NCBI GenBank assembly: GCA_963930655.1
Contig: OZ005611.1
Coordinates: 22,679,001-22,743,000 of the forward strand
Direction: 5' to 3'
DNA length: 64,000 bases
Origin: Myrica gale
Taxonomy: Eukaryota; Streptophyta; Magnoliopsida; Fagales; Myricaceae
Position numbers and translations under genes: made by a program. Below are positions 13,301-24,800 of this stretch, piece after piece; position 1 is the first letter of the stretch, and every line of letters begins with the position of its first letter. The notes under the pieces were generated by a model. The model was not told the DNA's origin. It ran no database searches and saw only the letters and a list, made by a program, of their open reading frames with translations.

Positions 13301-14600
13301 CTTCCAAAAGCCGCTGCCTTAGCTTCTCAGTTGACACAGTGACGTTGTTGATGGGAGCCATTAGCTCGCTGTTAGACATCCGTGGGAACATATCCTTGAC
13401 AGCTTGCAATGCCTCCATCCAAGCTACTCGATCTTCATGAGTTTCAGCCCTTAGATGGAGCCTCTTTGTGCCAGTGAAAATTGAGAATCTTTTGTCATCT
13501 GATTTGCTCTCCCGGATTGAGGAAACCTGTAATGTTTCACTCAGAACATAATTCGAATACAAACAAATTTCTTCATACAGATACATAGCTTCGGTGGCAG
13601 TATTGCAAACAGAGATTATACTAAAATTACAACTATAATCGATTAGTAGCCAAAGATATGAAACCCTGACGGCTAATTACACGGAAGCTTATTGAATAAA
13701 ATCAAGATAAACAACAACAGAACGGAGAAAGCATACGAGAAGTTAATCAGATTAAATTACAATCGAATCAGATTGACTTAAATTAGCAACGAGAGAAATA
13801 AATAAATAAAGGGAACTGTGAGTTATAAGGGGAAAGAAATGTCTGTCAACTAGCATCAACCACTGAAGGTCCAAATGTGATATATGATAGATAAACTTAA
13901 ATGTGCATATAAGTAAGTGTGTGCGCGCGTCAAAAAGAAACTTTCTTAGACTATGACTAAAAATGTTCTATATCCAACTGCATATATCTGGCCGATTAAA
14001 CCGAGAAATGGAAACGAATCTTTGAACAAATAAAAAACAGATCACTCCGCGTGGTTACTGGTCCTTTGGGGTTACTTCTCGAAAAGAAAAAGATTACTGT
14101 GGTTGACTAACCTTGAGATGAACTTCGCCGAAGGGCTTGCGGGGAAGGAGTTGTTGCGGTTGCGAGGTTTCATGCCTCGAAATCCGTCGCATCGACTCCT
14201 CGCCGATGACCTTCGATCCTTTCTCAGTCTCTTGGTTCACCACGATCTTATCCGGTCCATGAGTCTTATAGTACGACAAAACGCCGTCCTGTAGTACGAA
14301 CCAACGTGGTCTCCATCCTTTCCCGTAATTCACCCACTTGTACAGTATCCCCGAGATCCCGTTCCCCACTATATCGTTGATCTTCACGTCCACGGGCTGC
14401 TCCCGCGCCGACGACGTTCGCGGCTGACTCAGCCGGTCGCAATCGCCGTTATTGTGGTTGAATGAGGCGTTGTGGATTTGCTTGCTGGCGGTCCGGGTCG
14501 TCAGATCGGATCTGGCTGGCGTGGCCGCGGGGGGAGACGGCATGTGTTGGAGCGAACGAGATTGCTCAGACACGGTGGATACGCAGCAGAAGGGATGCAT
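4315..14600 (-). CDS. ORP1: oxysterol-binding protein-related protein, ORP1 type
   Basis: Ten exons, 5' to 3' on the minus strand: 14600-14112, 13526-13170, 11119-11020, 10191-9743, 8829-8674, 7773-7606, 7535-7395, 5623-5396, 5015-4902 and 4482-4315. All phases agree, giving 789 aa. The N-terminus [14 protein letters not shown] resembles plant ORP1C/1D. A PH domain spans about residues 80-208 ([20 protein letters not shown], then [19 protein letters not shown] across the exon 1/2 junction). A helical stretch follows ([20 protein letters not shown]), then an acidic Ser-rich linker, then the oxysterol-binding domain from about 410 ([20 protein letters not shown]), with NPLLGETYE and the family signature EKVSHHPM at about 516-523. 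The family moves sterols or phosphoinositides between membranes at contact sites, and the PH domain binds phosphoinositides. Subfamily placement is from memory of the Arabidopsis proteins; ORP1C is my best guess. Confidence 0.95.
7805..7922. repeat. intronic repeat copy 1 (ORP intron)
   Basis: About 118 bp nearly identical to 10617-10735 in another intron of the same gene, in the same orientation. Both contain TTGGCAAGTCGTCATTAGTT, an ATGG-TTACCACAGCAGATGCC stretch, an A/G-rich middle, and end with ATCATGGACTGTCCAA. Only a few substitutions and small length changes in the A-rich part separate them. Confidence 0.85.
10617..10735. repeat. intronic repeat copy 2 (ORP intron)
   Basis: Second copy of the repeat at 7805-7922, in the intron between exons 3 and 4 of the ORP gene. 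The high identity implies either recent duplication inside the gene or two recent insertions of one short interspersed element. No terminal inverted repeats or target duplications are evident. Confidence 0.85.
12034..12577. mobile_element. degenerate hAT-like MITE in ORP intron 2
   Basis: A foldback of about 545 bp. The right end reads (reverse complement) AGGCTGCGTTTGTTTTGATG and the left end AATGCTGTTTTTGTTTCGG. Both arms carry repeated GAAAATATTTTCA-type words and GTGTTTGG/CCAAACAC words, typical of plant hAT-like MITEs whose ends read GGCTGCGTTTG. No coding capacity. Boundaries are approximate and no target duplication was resolved. Confidence 0.5.
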
Positions 14601-15384
14601 GGGGAATTAATGGCAAAGACCGGTCACTTCAAATCGTAGACGCGGAGAATACTGAAGTAGCGTCGGAGAACCGTTTTTCCGGTGGAGGTGAGGATTCTCA
14701 TTATTTTTTTTGTTTTGGGCTGCGAAATGAAATCGATGAAAACGATACGGGGAAATAGAGGAGGTTCGCGTTGGAATAAGATAAAACCGTTATAACTATC
14801 GATAGGGTTAAGAGGAAGAAAATTTTTGAAAATTATGCGAGAAGTTCGCTGTAGGCACGGAAACGGGTGGATTGCTCGGAGAGGGAAGGAATCCGGTGAG
14901 ACGGAGAGGGAAGCTGGAGATTAAAGTGTCCGGAAAGATGAGGTGGCAGAGCGGTCAAGACGGAAAAGTTGATTTTGAATGAACTGCCAGTATATTTCGC
15001 CAGAGGCTTAAATATGAGGCGGTTGGTTAGAGTTTATGATTGGGTGGGCTTTATGACTGTTGTCCCGTCCTTGCGTATGTGTCTTTTCAGTTTTTCTCTC
15101 TCTCTCCGAGTCTCTCTGTGCGCGTTTTTGGCTTTTCAGCCTTTTTCCTGAGAGGGTTTGTTTTGGTGCTTGCAGAGTGCAGGCCAAAACGTGGAGGATT
15201 GCCGTGGGGTCACTGCGAAATCGACACGTGGATAGCACCATTCAGGGTGTGCTTGACCGAGAGGAACTAAGCTGGAGGAGTTTTTCTTTTTTAAACACTA
15301 AGCTGGAGTTAATAATGGGTTCCACGTTTTGGATTTGGTAGTTGGTTCACGGTTCTGACCCAGTACTCGGCCTCACTCGATTTG
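14601..15384. promoter_or_regulatory. 5' leader and promoter region of the ORP gene
   Basis: Sequence upstream of the ORP start codon on the minus strand. About 14601-15000 is probably 5' UTR or leader exon, and CT-rich tracts follow further upstream (around 15090-15120). No TATA box could be placed with confidence. The open frames here are small and show no recognisable similarity. Confidence 0.4.
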
Positions 15385-15740
15385 ATATTTGGTTACTAGT
15401 TTTACCGTACTTTTACGATTTAGTCACTAAATTTTATTTTATTTTATTAAATAATAATTGAGAATACATAATTGTGACGATTTGATCTTTCTGTCAAACT
15501 TCCGTTAAATTTTTAACTGGAATAACGGTCTATCGATTTGTTTACTATTGTACCAACGGTAAATTATAGCGATCGACCGCGACATAAAGCGGTCGACTGC
15601 ATTCTATTCCGTTAGAAATTAACGGATGTTCAACGGAAAGACCAAATCGTCACAACTATATATTCTCAGTGACCATTTAGTAACAAAATAAAACTTAGTG
15701 ACTAAATCATAAAAGTGTTGTAAACCTAATGACCAAATAT
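15385..15740. mobile_element. foldback MITE related to 2555-2894
   Basis: About 356 bp. The left arm (ATATTTGGTTACTAGTTTTA, then ACGATTTAGTCACTAAATTT and TTGTGACGATTTGATCTTTC) pairs with the right arm over more than 130 bp; the reverse complement of the right arm reads ATATTTGGTCATTAGG, then ATGATTTAGTCACTAAG and TTGTGACGATTTGGTCTTTC. The centre holds GCGATCGACCGCG and GCGGTCGACTGC flanked by TCCGTTA/TAACGGA, the same motif layout as the MITE at 2555. No clear target duplication. It abuts the next element. Confidence 0.65.
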
Positions 15741-15744
15741 TGGG

Positions 15745-15934
15745 ATGTTTGAGGGTCAAAATTTTGAGTATTGAGGTTTAAAAAATATTATAAAGTAAAT
15801 ATATGTTATGGGAGTTGGTGAAAAAGTAAAGAGAGAAGATTTTTAGTAAGTATTATAATAATAAAAAATTATGTGGTGAAATTTTTTATGATTAAACTCA
15901 AATATTTGAGCCCAAATATTTGGGCACCAAACAT
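15745..15934. mobile_element. GTGTTTGAG-family MITE copy
   Basis: About 190 bp. Left end ATGTTTGAGGGTCAAAATTT, right end (reverse complement) ATGTTTGGTGCCCAAATATT. The interior GGAGTTGGTGAAAAAGTAAA-GAGAGAAGAT matches the copies at 39818 and 60122. It lies 4 bp from the preceding foldback. Confidence 0.6.
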
Positions 15935-16824
15935 AGATAAGTAAGTAAAATTTTTAACTTAATGAGTTCACGACTAGAAAAATATAAATAATTCTACCGT
16001 TTGTACATAAATTTTTTATTTGTTATGTAAAAGTAAATTCTTGACTTATTAATGTACGCATCGGATGATCAGGATACGTGACACCACTCAAAAAAACACC
16101 TCTCGATGAGTTAATAACTAATTATAAGAGTCATCTTATTCAATAATTTTATCTTTTCAAAGAAATATTTTCCCGCATTTCTTCATTTTGATCAAAGCGT
16201 GTTCTAAATGGTTGGAACACACGTTTAAACACTCTTTGACAACATAAATAAATGGCACCCCAAAAAAAAAAACTGTATTCGGATTACAACTCACATTGAA
16301 AATGTTGCTGAATATAAAAACATTTGAAGTCAACGTCTACCTGCCTAATGATATTAACTGAACCCAACTCAGCTGTGAGCAGCCCAGAGAAAACCATCTT
16401 AGGATAAAACATAATCATCAATTATGAAAACTTACTATTTGATGATTTTTATATTATCGACCACCCGCCATCTGTTTCTTTCCAAACCATAGTTTCCTTA
16501 TTTTATTTTATTTTATTTTATTCTTCGTGATCTTATTTACAAGTTTCTTCTGCTTGTGTCTGAACATTTTTTTATAACGAGAAAAATTCGGGCATCCAAC
16601 CACGTGCACTGAACTCGGACGGACCTGATCCAGTATACATTCGAAGTGGGCTCAACATCACGATAAACTTCGAACCGTGCAGTCCTCTTAAATCACACAC
16701 GTCAATTAAGATGTCTGAACATTGATCTCAATACGAATACCACTTTTGAGATTTTTAACGTTCGAGCTGATGAACCAACTCAAGAACGGTACGAATAAGT
16801 TTGAAAAATAAGAACCTCATGCGA

Positions 16825-16848
16825 CCCCCCCCCCCCCCAAAAAAAAAA
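16825..16848 (+). repeat. poly(C)14-poly(A)10 junction
   Basis: Fourteen C followed directly by ten A. The same C-run/A-run arrangement occurs at 43287-43315 and 63562-63585. Confidence 0.9.
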
Positions 16849-17689
16849 CACAGAATACGAACGCAAATGTTATCAAATTTGATACTTCGCTCCAAGTGGG
16901 GATCCGACCCGGGCCTACCATTCTAGAAGGCTAGAACACTGACGTGGCAGAACAAGAGATGGCAACCGGAAGTTTAGGGAGAAATTTTTACTGTAGGGAA
17001 GTAAACCGACTGGCAGCCTTGAGAACACGAGTAAACCAAAAGGACCGTGCCGCTGGATGACGTGTTAATTATAAGGCTGAATGTCGTTGTCGGGCCTCCG
17101 GACAACTCAATCATGTTTGGGGATTGGCTTTAAGTACGTGGCGCGTCCTCAATACACCATACAATTCTATTAAAGAATACAAATATTTGGAGCATGAATT
17201 AAGTACATTATCCACCGTAACTCTTTTGTTTCCTCAATTATAAGACTCAAGTGAAGGAAAAAGGAAACTTCTAGAGGCGGCAATTTTTCACAAAGCTCTC
17301 AAAAGTTTAGTCGGAAGTGACGGGGACATAATTTCGAAATCTCTCCCTTGAAATATCCGAATACTCCATTACCTCTTAATTAGATTAAGGTTTCTCGACA
17401 ATCATTTAGGGAAATTTACATTTATATCCTACCTACCAGGCGACCGGGTCAAGCTAGGATCTACTTTTACGGGAGACAGAGCTGTAAAATGATAATTCTA
17501 GGAGGACTAATAAAAAAATAAAGCCTAAACTAAAAATATTTTCTGTTATTTTTGGGAAACTTCTAACTGCTTCCTACTTAGTTCATAGACGTATAACAAT
17601 TTTAATAGTTGTGGTGGGGAACCGACCAGTGGAGGTCTACAGAGCCCCACCACGTGCGGGAGCCTGGGGTAGAGTACCAACGCGAGCTT

Positions 17690-18002
17690 CTTCAATACAA
17701 AAATAAATATTTGATATTTAAAAGATTGAGGTAACAAAATTTATAATAAATTAAATATATTTTAACATTTACAAATTACAAATTCTAATAAATTTTTATA
17801 TCTAATTTTTTTTAAAAAAAATTATAAAATTTTCACAAGTCAAAATTTATAAACAATCATAAAATAATCTATTTTCTCGTTCAATTATAAAATAATATTA
17901 TAAATATTTTCTATTCACTTTTTCATAAAATATCTATATTTTTTCACAAACTCCAATACTCAACATTTCCACAATTCCAAAATTTGCACAAACAAACGCC
18001 AC
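17690..18002. mobile_element. AT-rich MITE-like element
   Basis: On the minus strand it begins GGCGTTTGTTTGTGCAAATT and contains TATTGGAGTTTGTGAAAAAA, similar to the intronic element at 29567-29950. Very AT-rich with no coding capacity. Ends are approximate. Confidence 0.4.
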
Positions 18003-18317
18003 GGTTATCTCTCTCTTTCTTTCTTTTTTCTTTCTTTTTTCCTTTTTCTCTAATTTCTATAGATGATATTTTTTCCTCCTCTTTCTTATATTATTTCGAT
18101 AAAATAGATGAAAAAATCGTTGTAAAAAATGACAAAAAAATTCCTGCAATACCATAGAAAACAGAATTTGCATCAATTTAAAACAATAAGCTCAACTGAA
18201 ACCAAAAAAATTGAAGATCAGCATGGTACCAGAATTGGTATCCATAAATCACCCTGTGGGCTTATTGTTTATTTATTTTGATATAATAAAAATATTATGC
18301 ACTCATCAATTACTAAG

Positions 18318-18670
18318 ACTTCGACACATTAGGCCATAAACTATCTATTCCGACACATTTCACGCGTCAACTATTAACCTTAGACATTTTGTACCTTTTA
18401 TTAAATTTTTAGACTAAAATTACTATAATACTCTTCTTAACACATTTCATGTTGAGGATATTTTTGTTAATTCATTAAGTCCTTGACTGTATCATTGTAG
18501 GATAAAGGGTACAAAATGTTTAGTATTTATACTTGTCATCAAGAATATAATGTGTCAAAGCGGATATATTTATGTGTAAAGTGTCTATATTAAAAGTTTG
18601 AGGATGTAATATATCAACACTAGTAATTTATGTTGCAATATGTCAAAGTCTTTATAGTTGATATGTGAAA
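18318..18670. mobile_element. foldback element (ACACATT family), diverged
   Basis: The left arm has repeated CGACACATT and ACTATTAACC words. The reverse complement of the right arm has CTTTGACACATT and CATATCAACTATAAAGACTT. The arms pair loosely around an AT-rich centre. It resembles the foldback at about 55016-55320 in layout. Boundaries uncertain. Confidence 0.35.
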
Positions 18671-18922
18671 ATATATTTATATCTCTAATATTAATTTAAT
18701 AAATAAATAATATAAGAATATATGATGATTTTTAGAAAAAAGTTTGAGATTAACTATGTTCATAGCAAAATTCTTGCAATTAGTAAGATTATAATCGCTC
18801 TTAAAGGGAACAAGTTAAAAATAAAACTCGTATAGATATGTATAAGATCCGTTTAAATCCGAAACACGTGAATGAATAAATGTTAGAAATTTCATGTTAC
18901 CTATACAAAGGAAATAGGAAGT

Positions 18923-19201
18923 GAAAAAATGGGACAAAGATTCTCTTATAATAGGGAATTAACTAATGTGTCCTAACAGGCCATTGGATAGATGACAACA
19001 CATTAATAAATTAATCCAATGGTCTGTATTAATGACAACACATTAATGAATCAATTAAGAAATTTTTTCTTTTTAATTTTATATTTTTAACATTTAATAC
19101 AGACCATTGGATGAATTCATTAACGTGTTGTCATCCATCCAACAGTCTCTTATGACACATTAAGTAATTTCCTCTTACAAGAGAATCTTTCTTCCGAAAA
19201 A
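18923..19201. mobile_element. long-armed foldback MITE
   Basis: About 279 bp with arms of more than 100 bp. Left arm: CAAAGATTCTCTTATAATAG, then AATGTGTCCTAACAGGCCATTGGAT, then GATGACAACACATTAAT. The reverse complement of the right arm reads GAAAGATTCTCTTGTAAGAG, AATGTGTCATAAGAGACTG and GATGACAACACGTTAATG. The ACCATTGGAT and GACAACACATTAAT words recur inside each arm. No coding capacity. Confidence 0.65.
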
Positions 19202-20096
19202 ATGTTTATAAATAAAATCCTATTAAAAAAAGGTCCTGATTTTTAAGGGAAGAACAAAGACCTGATAATGCACGCTAGCCTTTATTCGTCAGTAGTGGAT
19301 TACACGTGTCGATATTTCACTTTCGGTGGGGTCAGACAATAAAGAGAAAAAGAGTACTGGGGTCTGGGTAGTGAGGAGCCTGAGAACGGCACTCTGAGTT
19401 AAGGTGTACCGGGAGACAGAGGATCACGGATTAGCAGTTTCTTTCTGTACCAGTTTGACCGGTCAAGGTGGGCCGAGTCGACGTCGATAACGCGCTGCGG
19501 TCCTTCGTCGTACATTGCTCTGAACATCTACGTACCCCTTTTGTGTCGGAAGAACAGGCAGAGATGCAGGAGACCAAAGAGGATTCTACGTCTATTTGTT
19601 ATTTTGTATTTAAAAAAAAAAAATATTTTTTCGTCATTATTTTGCAGTTAGGTGGACGTGGATGAATGTCTACAGTAAGTTTAGAGAAGTAGGAGTGGGT
19701 AAAGATCAAAGATTGGACAATTTTTAATCTAAAAAATAATTAAATTTTGAGGAAAGTTTAGAATTTAAAAATATGCTCGTGTCTAGAAGAGAAGTAAAAT
19801 ACTATGAACCAAAATATTGATATTTTACATGCTTAACAGGATAAATGTTGGAATATAAGACTGAGTTAAAAATCTCATTATATTAATTATTATAATCTCT
19901 TCAAAATCCCTCCATCATCAATAATGACCGAAATTATGATCCTTTTCAATTTGCTATTTGAATTATATTGTCTAATTTTGAGATAAACGCATTCACGACG
20001 TGAATTCTACAACATTCAATACATAGTATGATCCTCTCTCACCTAATTCAGACGGCAACTTAAAGATAATTTTTATTTTTGGTAAAGAGTTGTTTA

Positions 20097-20103
<7 letters not shown>

Positions 20104-20127
<24 letters not shown>
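20104..20127. repeat. (TA)n microsatellite
   Basis: An uninterrupted TA dinucleotide tract. A similar but interrupted TA tract occurs at 25563-25592 inside an HCS1 intron. Confidence 0.9.
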
Positions 20128-20129
<2 letters not shown>

Positions 20130-21879
20130 ATATTTTGGCCCTCAAAGCATATTTGAGGCATACTTTGCACTTCTACGATCTATATTGGTTTCATCCATAT
20201 TTGGCTATGACGAGTCTCGTCTCATTCTGAAAGGTGATTTACTCATCATTATTTTAGCCATACGTGTTGCTCCTCACTCACAAGTGGATTGTGTAATTGT
20301 GGTTCTAGGTGCAAATATGTGCGTTATTGACTACCTCGATATATCACTAATTGATGTTTATGTCCCTCTCCTGACGCGGACAACGTTTCAATGTGATATG
20401 ATTTGCTTTAGAGAAAAAACTGTCCAACTCAGTCCTCCTATCACACTTTCCACTTAAGTATATGTCATGTTATTCATAATGGTCATGGCACCCAAAAATT
20501 TCAAGAATTTTAAGCCTTTAAAGGAAATTTTTGAGAGTTTGTAAAAGGTTGATGAAAAAGCTTATATTTTGATTCTACCATCTTTGCTTGCTGCTCATTC
20601 TTGTCGATTACACCTTGCTCGCCATAAACTGATCCGGAGTAACTCCTGAAAGGTCAGCTTTCTTTTAAATATGGGCCGGAAAGTTGGAAACTACATTGTT
20701 TTACTGTAATAGTTTTGGAGCGACTACAACGTACCGTTTCCAATACGGTGTCCATAAGCCCCAAACAAAAGATTGATGTTACCTGTGTGGCATCTTGTGC
20801 AAACCCACTGCAAGACAAGTCGACGACTGTTAAGCTGATGTGCTCTGTGGAAAAGTGGTGAACCCAGAACAGAGACGAGAGCCAAAGGATTTCGTGAATT
20901 AGAAAGACTTCCTCTCACTTGTACTTTTGCAGCCTTTTGAGAATGACATTAACCTCGATTCAACTCCCCATTACGATAGAGACAATGTTCAAAACGTGGA
21001 CCCGACCCCTCCTCTCCCGCTTTCTGGCCACCACAGTGGCGTAATGAATTGGATCTTTGGTGCTATACAGAAGGCTGTGCATGTGAGGAGGTCGGGGTGT
21101 CACTTTCTCTCCCACCAAATTAGACACCCACAAAGACAGAGCAACTACCCCACGTCCCTCGTACATACTGTGTGTGTTGGGACACCACAAGTGCCTAAGA
21201 CTCACCCAAAAATGATTGTCGGCTTGCGACAAAGGAATCTTCATTCCCCAGCTCATAGAAAGTAAGGAATTTTGCTCCCCGGGTGTTTCAATCACTCATC
21301 AACAGTGATATAAAATAAATCAAGTACTTTCTGCAAATTTGCAATGGAAAAAAGCCTGAAACATATAATATAATTATGACACCGAGGTTGTGAATCATAA
21401 TGGGGATCATCAATCACTGTCAAAGCAACCATAGTCTTTGTTTGAGCACATCTTGAGGTGCAAATAAAACCAAATAGCTATGGCCCCCAACAAATCATAG
21501 GACACGTTCTTCAAAGGATTTCTATTTTCTTTCACAGCTGGCAACAGACAAACAACAGATCTGACAAATGAATAGTTATCGGCACCAATCATGAAGCTGG
21601 CTATATTCAAATGTCAAGCAAATCACTTGGAATATGTTGATCTTGGTTCATGACTGTACAGAATAGTGTACAAGGTATAAAATTTTGGAAACATACGGAC
21701 CGAATATTGGCCAGCTTTGGCTAAGGTCTCTTGGGAAAAAGAAACCCAAAAACAGAAAAAGTAAATGAACTGAACCAGTGTTTTGACAAAAAGACAAAAC
21801 AAGGAGTCAAGGACAACTGATGATGGCTGTATATGCACATCTTCCAACATGATAGTTGTTTCCATCTGAAGGTGCTACT

Positions 21880-24800
21880 TCAGTCAAGTTTTCTTCTAAT
21901 CAGTCCCCTGAAGAAGTCCAAACTGCAGCCACAATGTTCACAAGTTCACTAAACCTTTATATATCCATCATAACCACATTTTTCTCTCTAACATTCTCCC
22001 AGAACAATAGCATCTAAAGATAAAACCATATTGAAAAATTGGAGACTGTTATGGCGTATCCTGGTGACCTTGTTACAAAATAAGTTCAGGGGACTGTAAT
22101 GCCTTCAGGTGACTACTAAACACATTTGTTTTTGTCCAAGAGAAATAGAAGCATAAAATACTTGAAAACAGTTTTGCAAAAAGTGTACTTGATAGGTTTT
22201 CAAACAGCGAGGGGGGGGATCAGTAGAAAAGGTCTCATCTTTTGACACACATGGCCACATCTAGGGTTGAAAACAGATAAATGTGTTGAAATCATATGTG
22301 ACTTGTGACCTCAAGTTGAAGGCTATGGGAGGCCAGTGGTAGCAAATAAGAAGACGGTCTGCACTGCCACAGCAAGGAAACCATAATGACAACCCATTTA
22401 TGCCTTGTCACGCTTCAAACATGATTCGAAATGGAATGTTTACGGGATGTGGACCTATTCCAAGCTAGTGTCTGCTCAAATTGTCCTGTTCAGAAGCTTT
22501 ACGGATTCCAAGGAAGAGAAGGGATACATTTTCGATTAAGCACGTTTGGTTTTTGTTGACTAGAAACCTGCCTTACGCACTTGGTCTCTAGCGCAGGGAC
22601 ACTAATCTGGTGTCTTCATACACAGTCTCTTTTGCTAGAACTCTTCTGGTGTCTTCATACTTTCTGAGTTCCCAGCTTAGAGCAGAGCACAGTTGCAAAC
22701 CACCATGGACCTCAGGCATTTTTATTCATCACATTCTTTTCTTGAGAGTCGACAGTTTTCTCGCTATAGATACACTGTACGCAACCACATAAACTATCTA
22801 CAAATTTCTCGCAGTTACTAAAAATCTCTAGGACTTTCTGTATTATTATTTATTCAGCACAGAAATGTCATAAAAATACTTTACCTATTGCCATCAGGAT
22901 GAAGCTCGTACATTTGATTGTCATCCCCAATAGCTAACAAATATCCTGAGGATGTTAAACCCTACAAATAAGAGAATCAAATACTAAGAAATTTTCCTAT
23001 TTCTCACATTTGTTGAAGATTAATCACAACTTGCAGATCTAACAAACTCTTAACAATAGATGTAAAAACCTACATGTGAACTTTGAGAAATAATTTAAAA
23101 ATAGTACACAGGTTTGCGTCGTAGCTTTTATTGAGAAGTGGTAAATACTAAGATCAAGATCTGAAGCCCTGCACTATATTGCGTCAGTACCATTTAGAAC
23201 TCAACAAAAAGCACACTAAAATGATATGGAAGGAAAACCTTCCTAACAAAAGCATCAATAGTTTACATAAGCAGTTGAATCACAATTCACATAAAGGAAG
23301 TAATACCTTAGCTAAAACCTCTTATATGCAATTAAACTTTTGCCTAGTACAAAACAGAAAAACAGAGGCGGAACCCTTAATTCTACAGCTCTCTAGCCCC
23401 AATGATATCTGTTGGATGATTTTACAGTTTAAACCTACATCTCAATATAATCTTACAACTTAAAGATTTTTAAGTAATCCAGATTGTCTGAAAGAGTAGG
23501 ATAATAATATCGTATGAATTTATGGTTTTATCTAGATTTTAACAACCAGCTGAATGATTCCTATCAATATTAGCGAATCCCTTTGTATTGGACAAGATTT
23601 ATGCTTAAAACAGAATCTTTATAAGTCCCAAGTTTGATGGACGTAGTCTATTCATCCAGCTTTACGAAATACAGAAGTGCATAACTGGTTTTCATTTGCA
23701 TATGAATGACTATTCCTTTTTTCCATTGAACTCCTATCTAGCAATAAAGTAAGCTTTAACTTTCTCGTACTTGAATAGTTACTGCAGTTTCAACCACTTC
23801 GTCCCCATTCTTTTCCTGCACACATACTCTTTGCCCGCTGCACGTACACACCATAAGAAAAAATCAGACTCAGAGAGATGCCTACTATATCATATCACAC
23901 ATTGCTAAGCATGTGTCTTTTCTTTTAAAATTGTTATTTATTTCTTTGTTCCATTTTATGGCAACGATACATTTCACAAGACAGATATGCCTCTCTTGAT
24001 TTCTCTTAATCACCATTTAAGATATATGTTCTTTGAGTTAGTTTCACTATGATCTTACCATTCTTTCTATGGTTTTCATCTCTCCTTTTTGTAAAGCAAA
24101 TTAGCAAAAGAAAGTAACTGATTCTTAAGTCTTGATCTTATATGGTAACTATACCTGTTATATTCTTTCACATTCCCGTTTAAATTAATAGATTTTTATG
24201 AGAAAATATCAGTCTTATGGCACAGCTGCCAAAAACTTGACTTCATTAAACAGACCCTTCCCATATTATTAGTCAAGGGTGGTAGCTGCAATCTTTCATA
24301 CAGGAGCCTTAATTTCTTACAAGGCCTTAGACATGCTATTTTTCAGGGATTTGTTCGTTAAGGGACCTTACACAAAGGCCTCAATACTCTATCCATTTAG
24401 CTGGCCTGCCAGCACTTGATCTCTCTGATGTTTAGGTCACAGTAATACAATACAATGAAGACCATAAGCAACTCTAGGCCTGAATCAAAATGAATGGTTC
24501 AGTGAAGTCAAAGTTATATTATTTAAGCTCCAACTGGTAAGCAAGGATGATTTTTGTTTTTGTTAACTTTAACGAAGTAACGTTGTGACTATTTTGGAAG
24601 AACTGAGCTGTAGGAATCTTCTAGCTGGAGTGCCATGTGAAAATGCCGTGTTACGTCAATTAAACTTGGCTTATTTTGGTTTTTAATTGCCATATATGAA
24701 AAAATTGTAGAAAGTAGAGCAATTTGGACACGGGAGTAGACTCTTCTTTGCTTTAAGCATACATGGAAATAAACCACAATTCCAAACCTTCGACCTTTTC

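Larger units (their letters stand above)
15935..21879. other. large gene-free interval packed with repeats
   Basis: No supportable gene. It holds a poly(C)/poly(A) tract (16825-16848), AT-rich MITE-like sequence (17690-18002), three foldbacks (about 17690, 18318 and 18923) and a (TA)n microsatellite at 20104-20127. The 118-codon open frame starting in that microsatellite (20101-20457) has no recognisable family and looks fortuitous. The stretch nearest 21879 is probably the 3' UTR of HCS1. Confidence 0.6.

Noticed and set aside
14462..14758. 98-codon plus-strand frame over ORP exon 1
   Set aside because: Antisense shadow of the GC-rich first exon of the ORP gene.
20101..20457. 118-codon open frame starting in a TA microsatellite
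   Set aside because: Its first ten residues come from the repeat, the rest resembles no family, and no splice or codon signal supports it.
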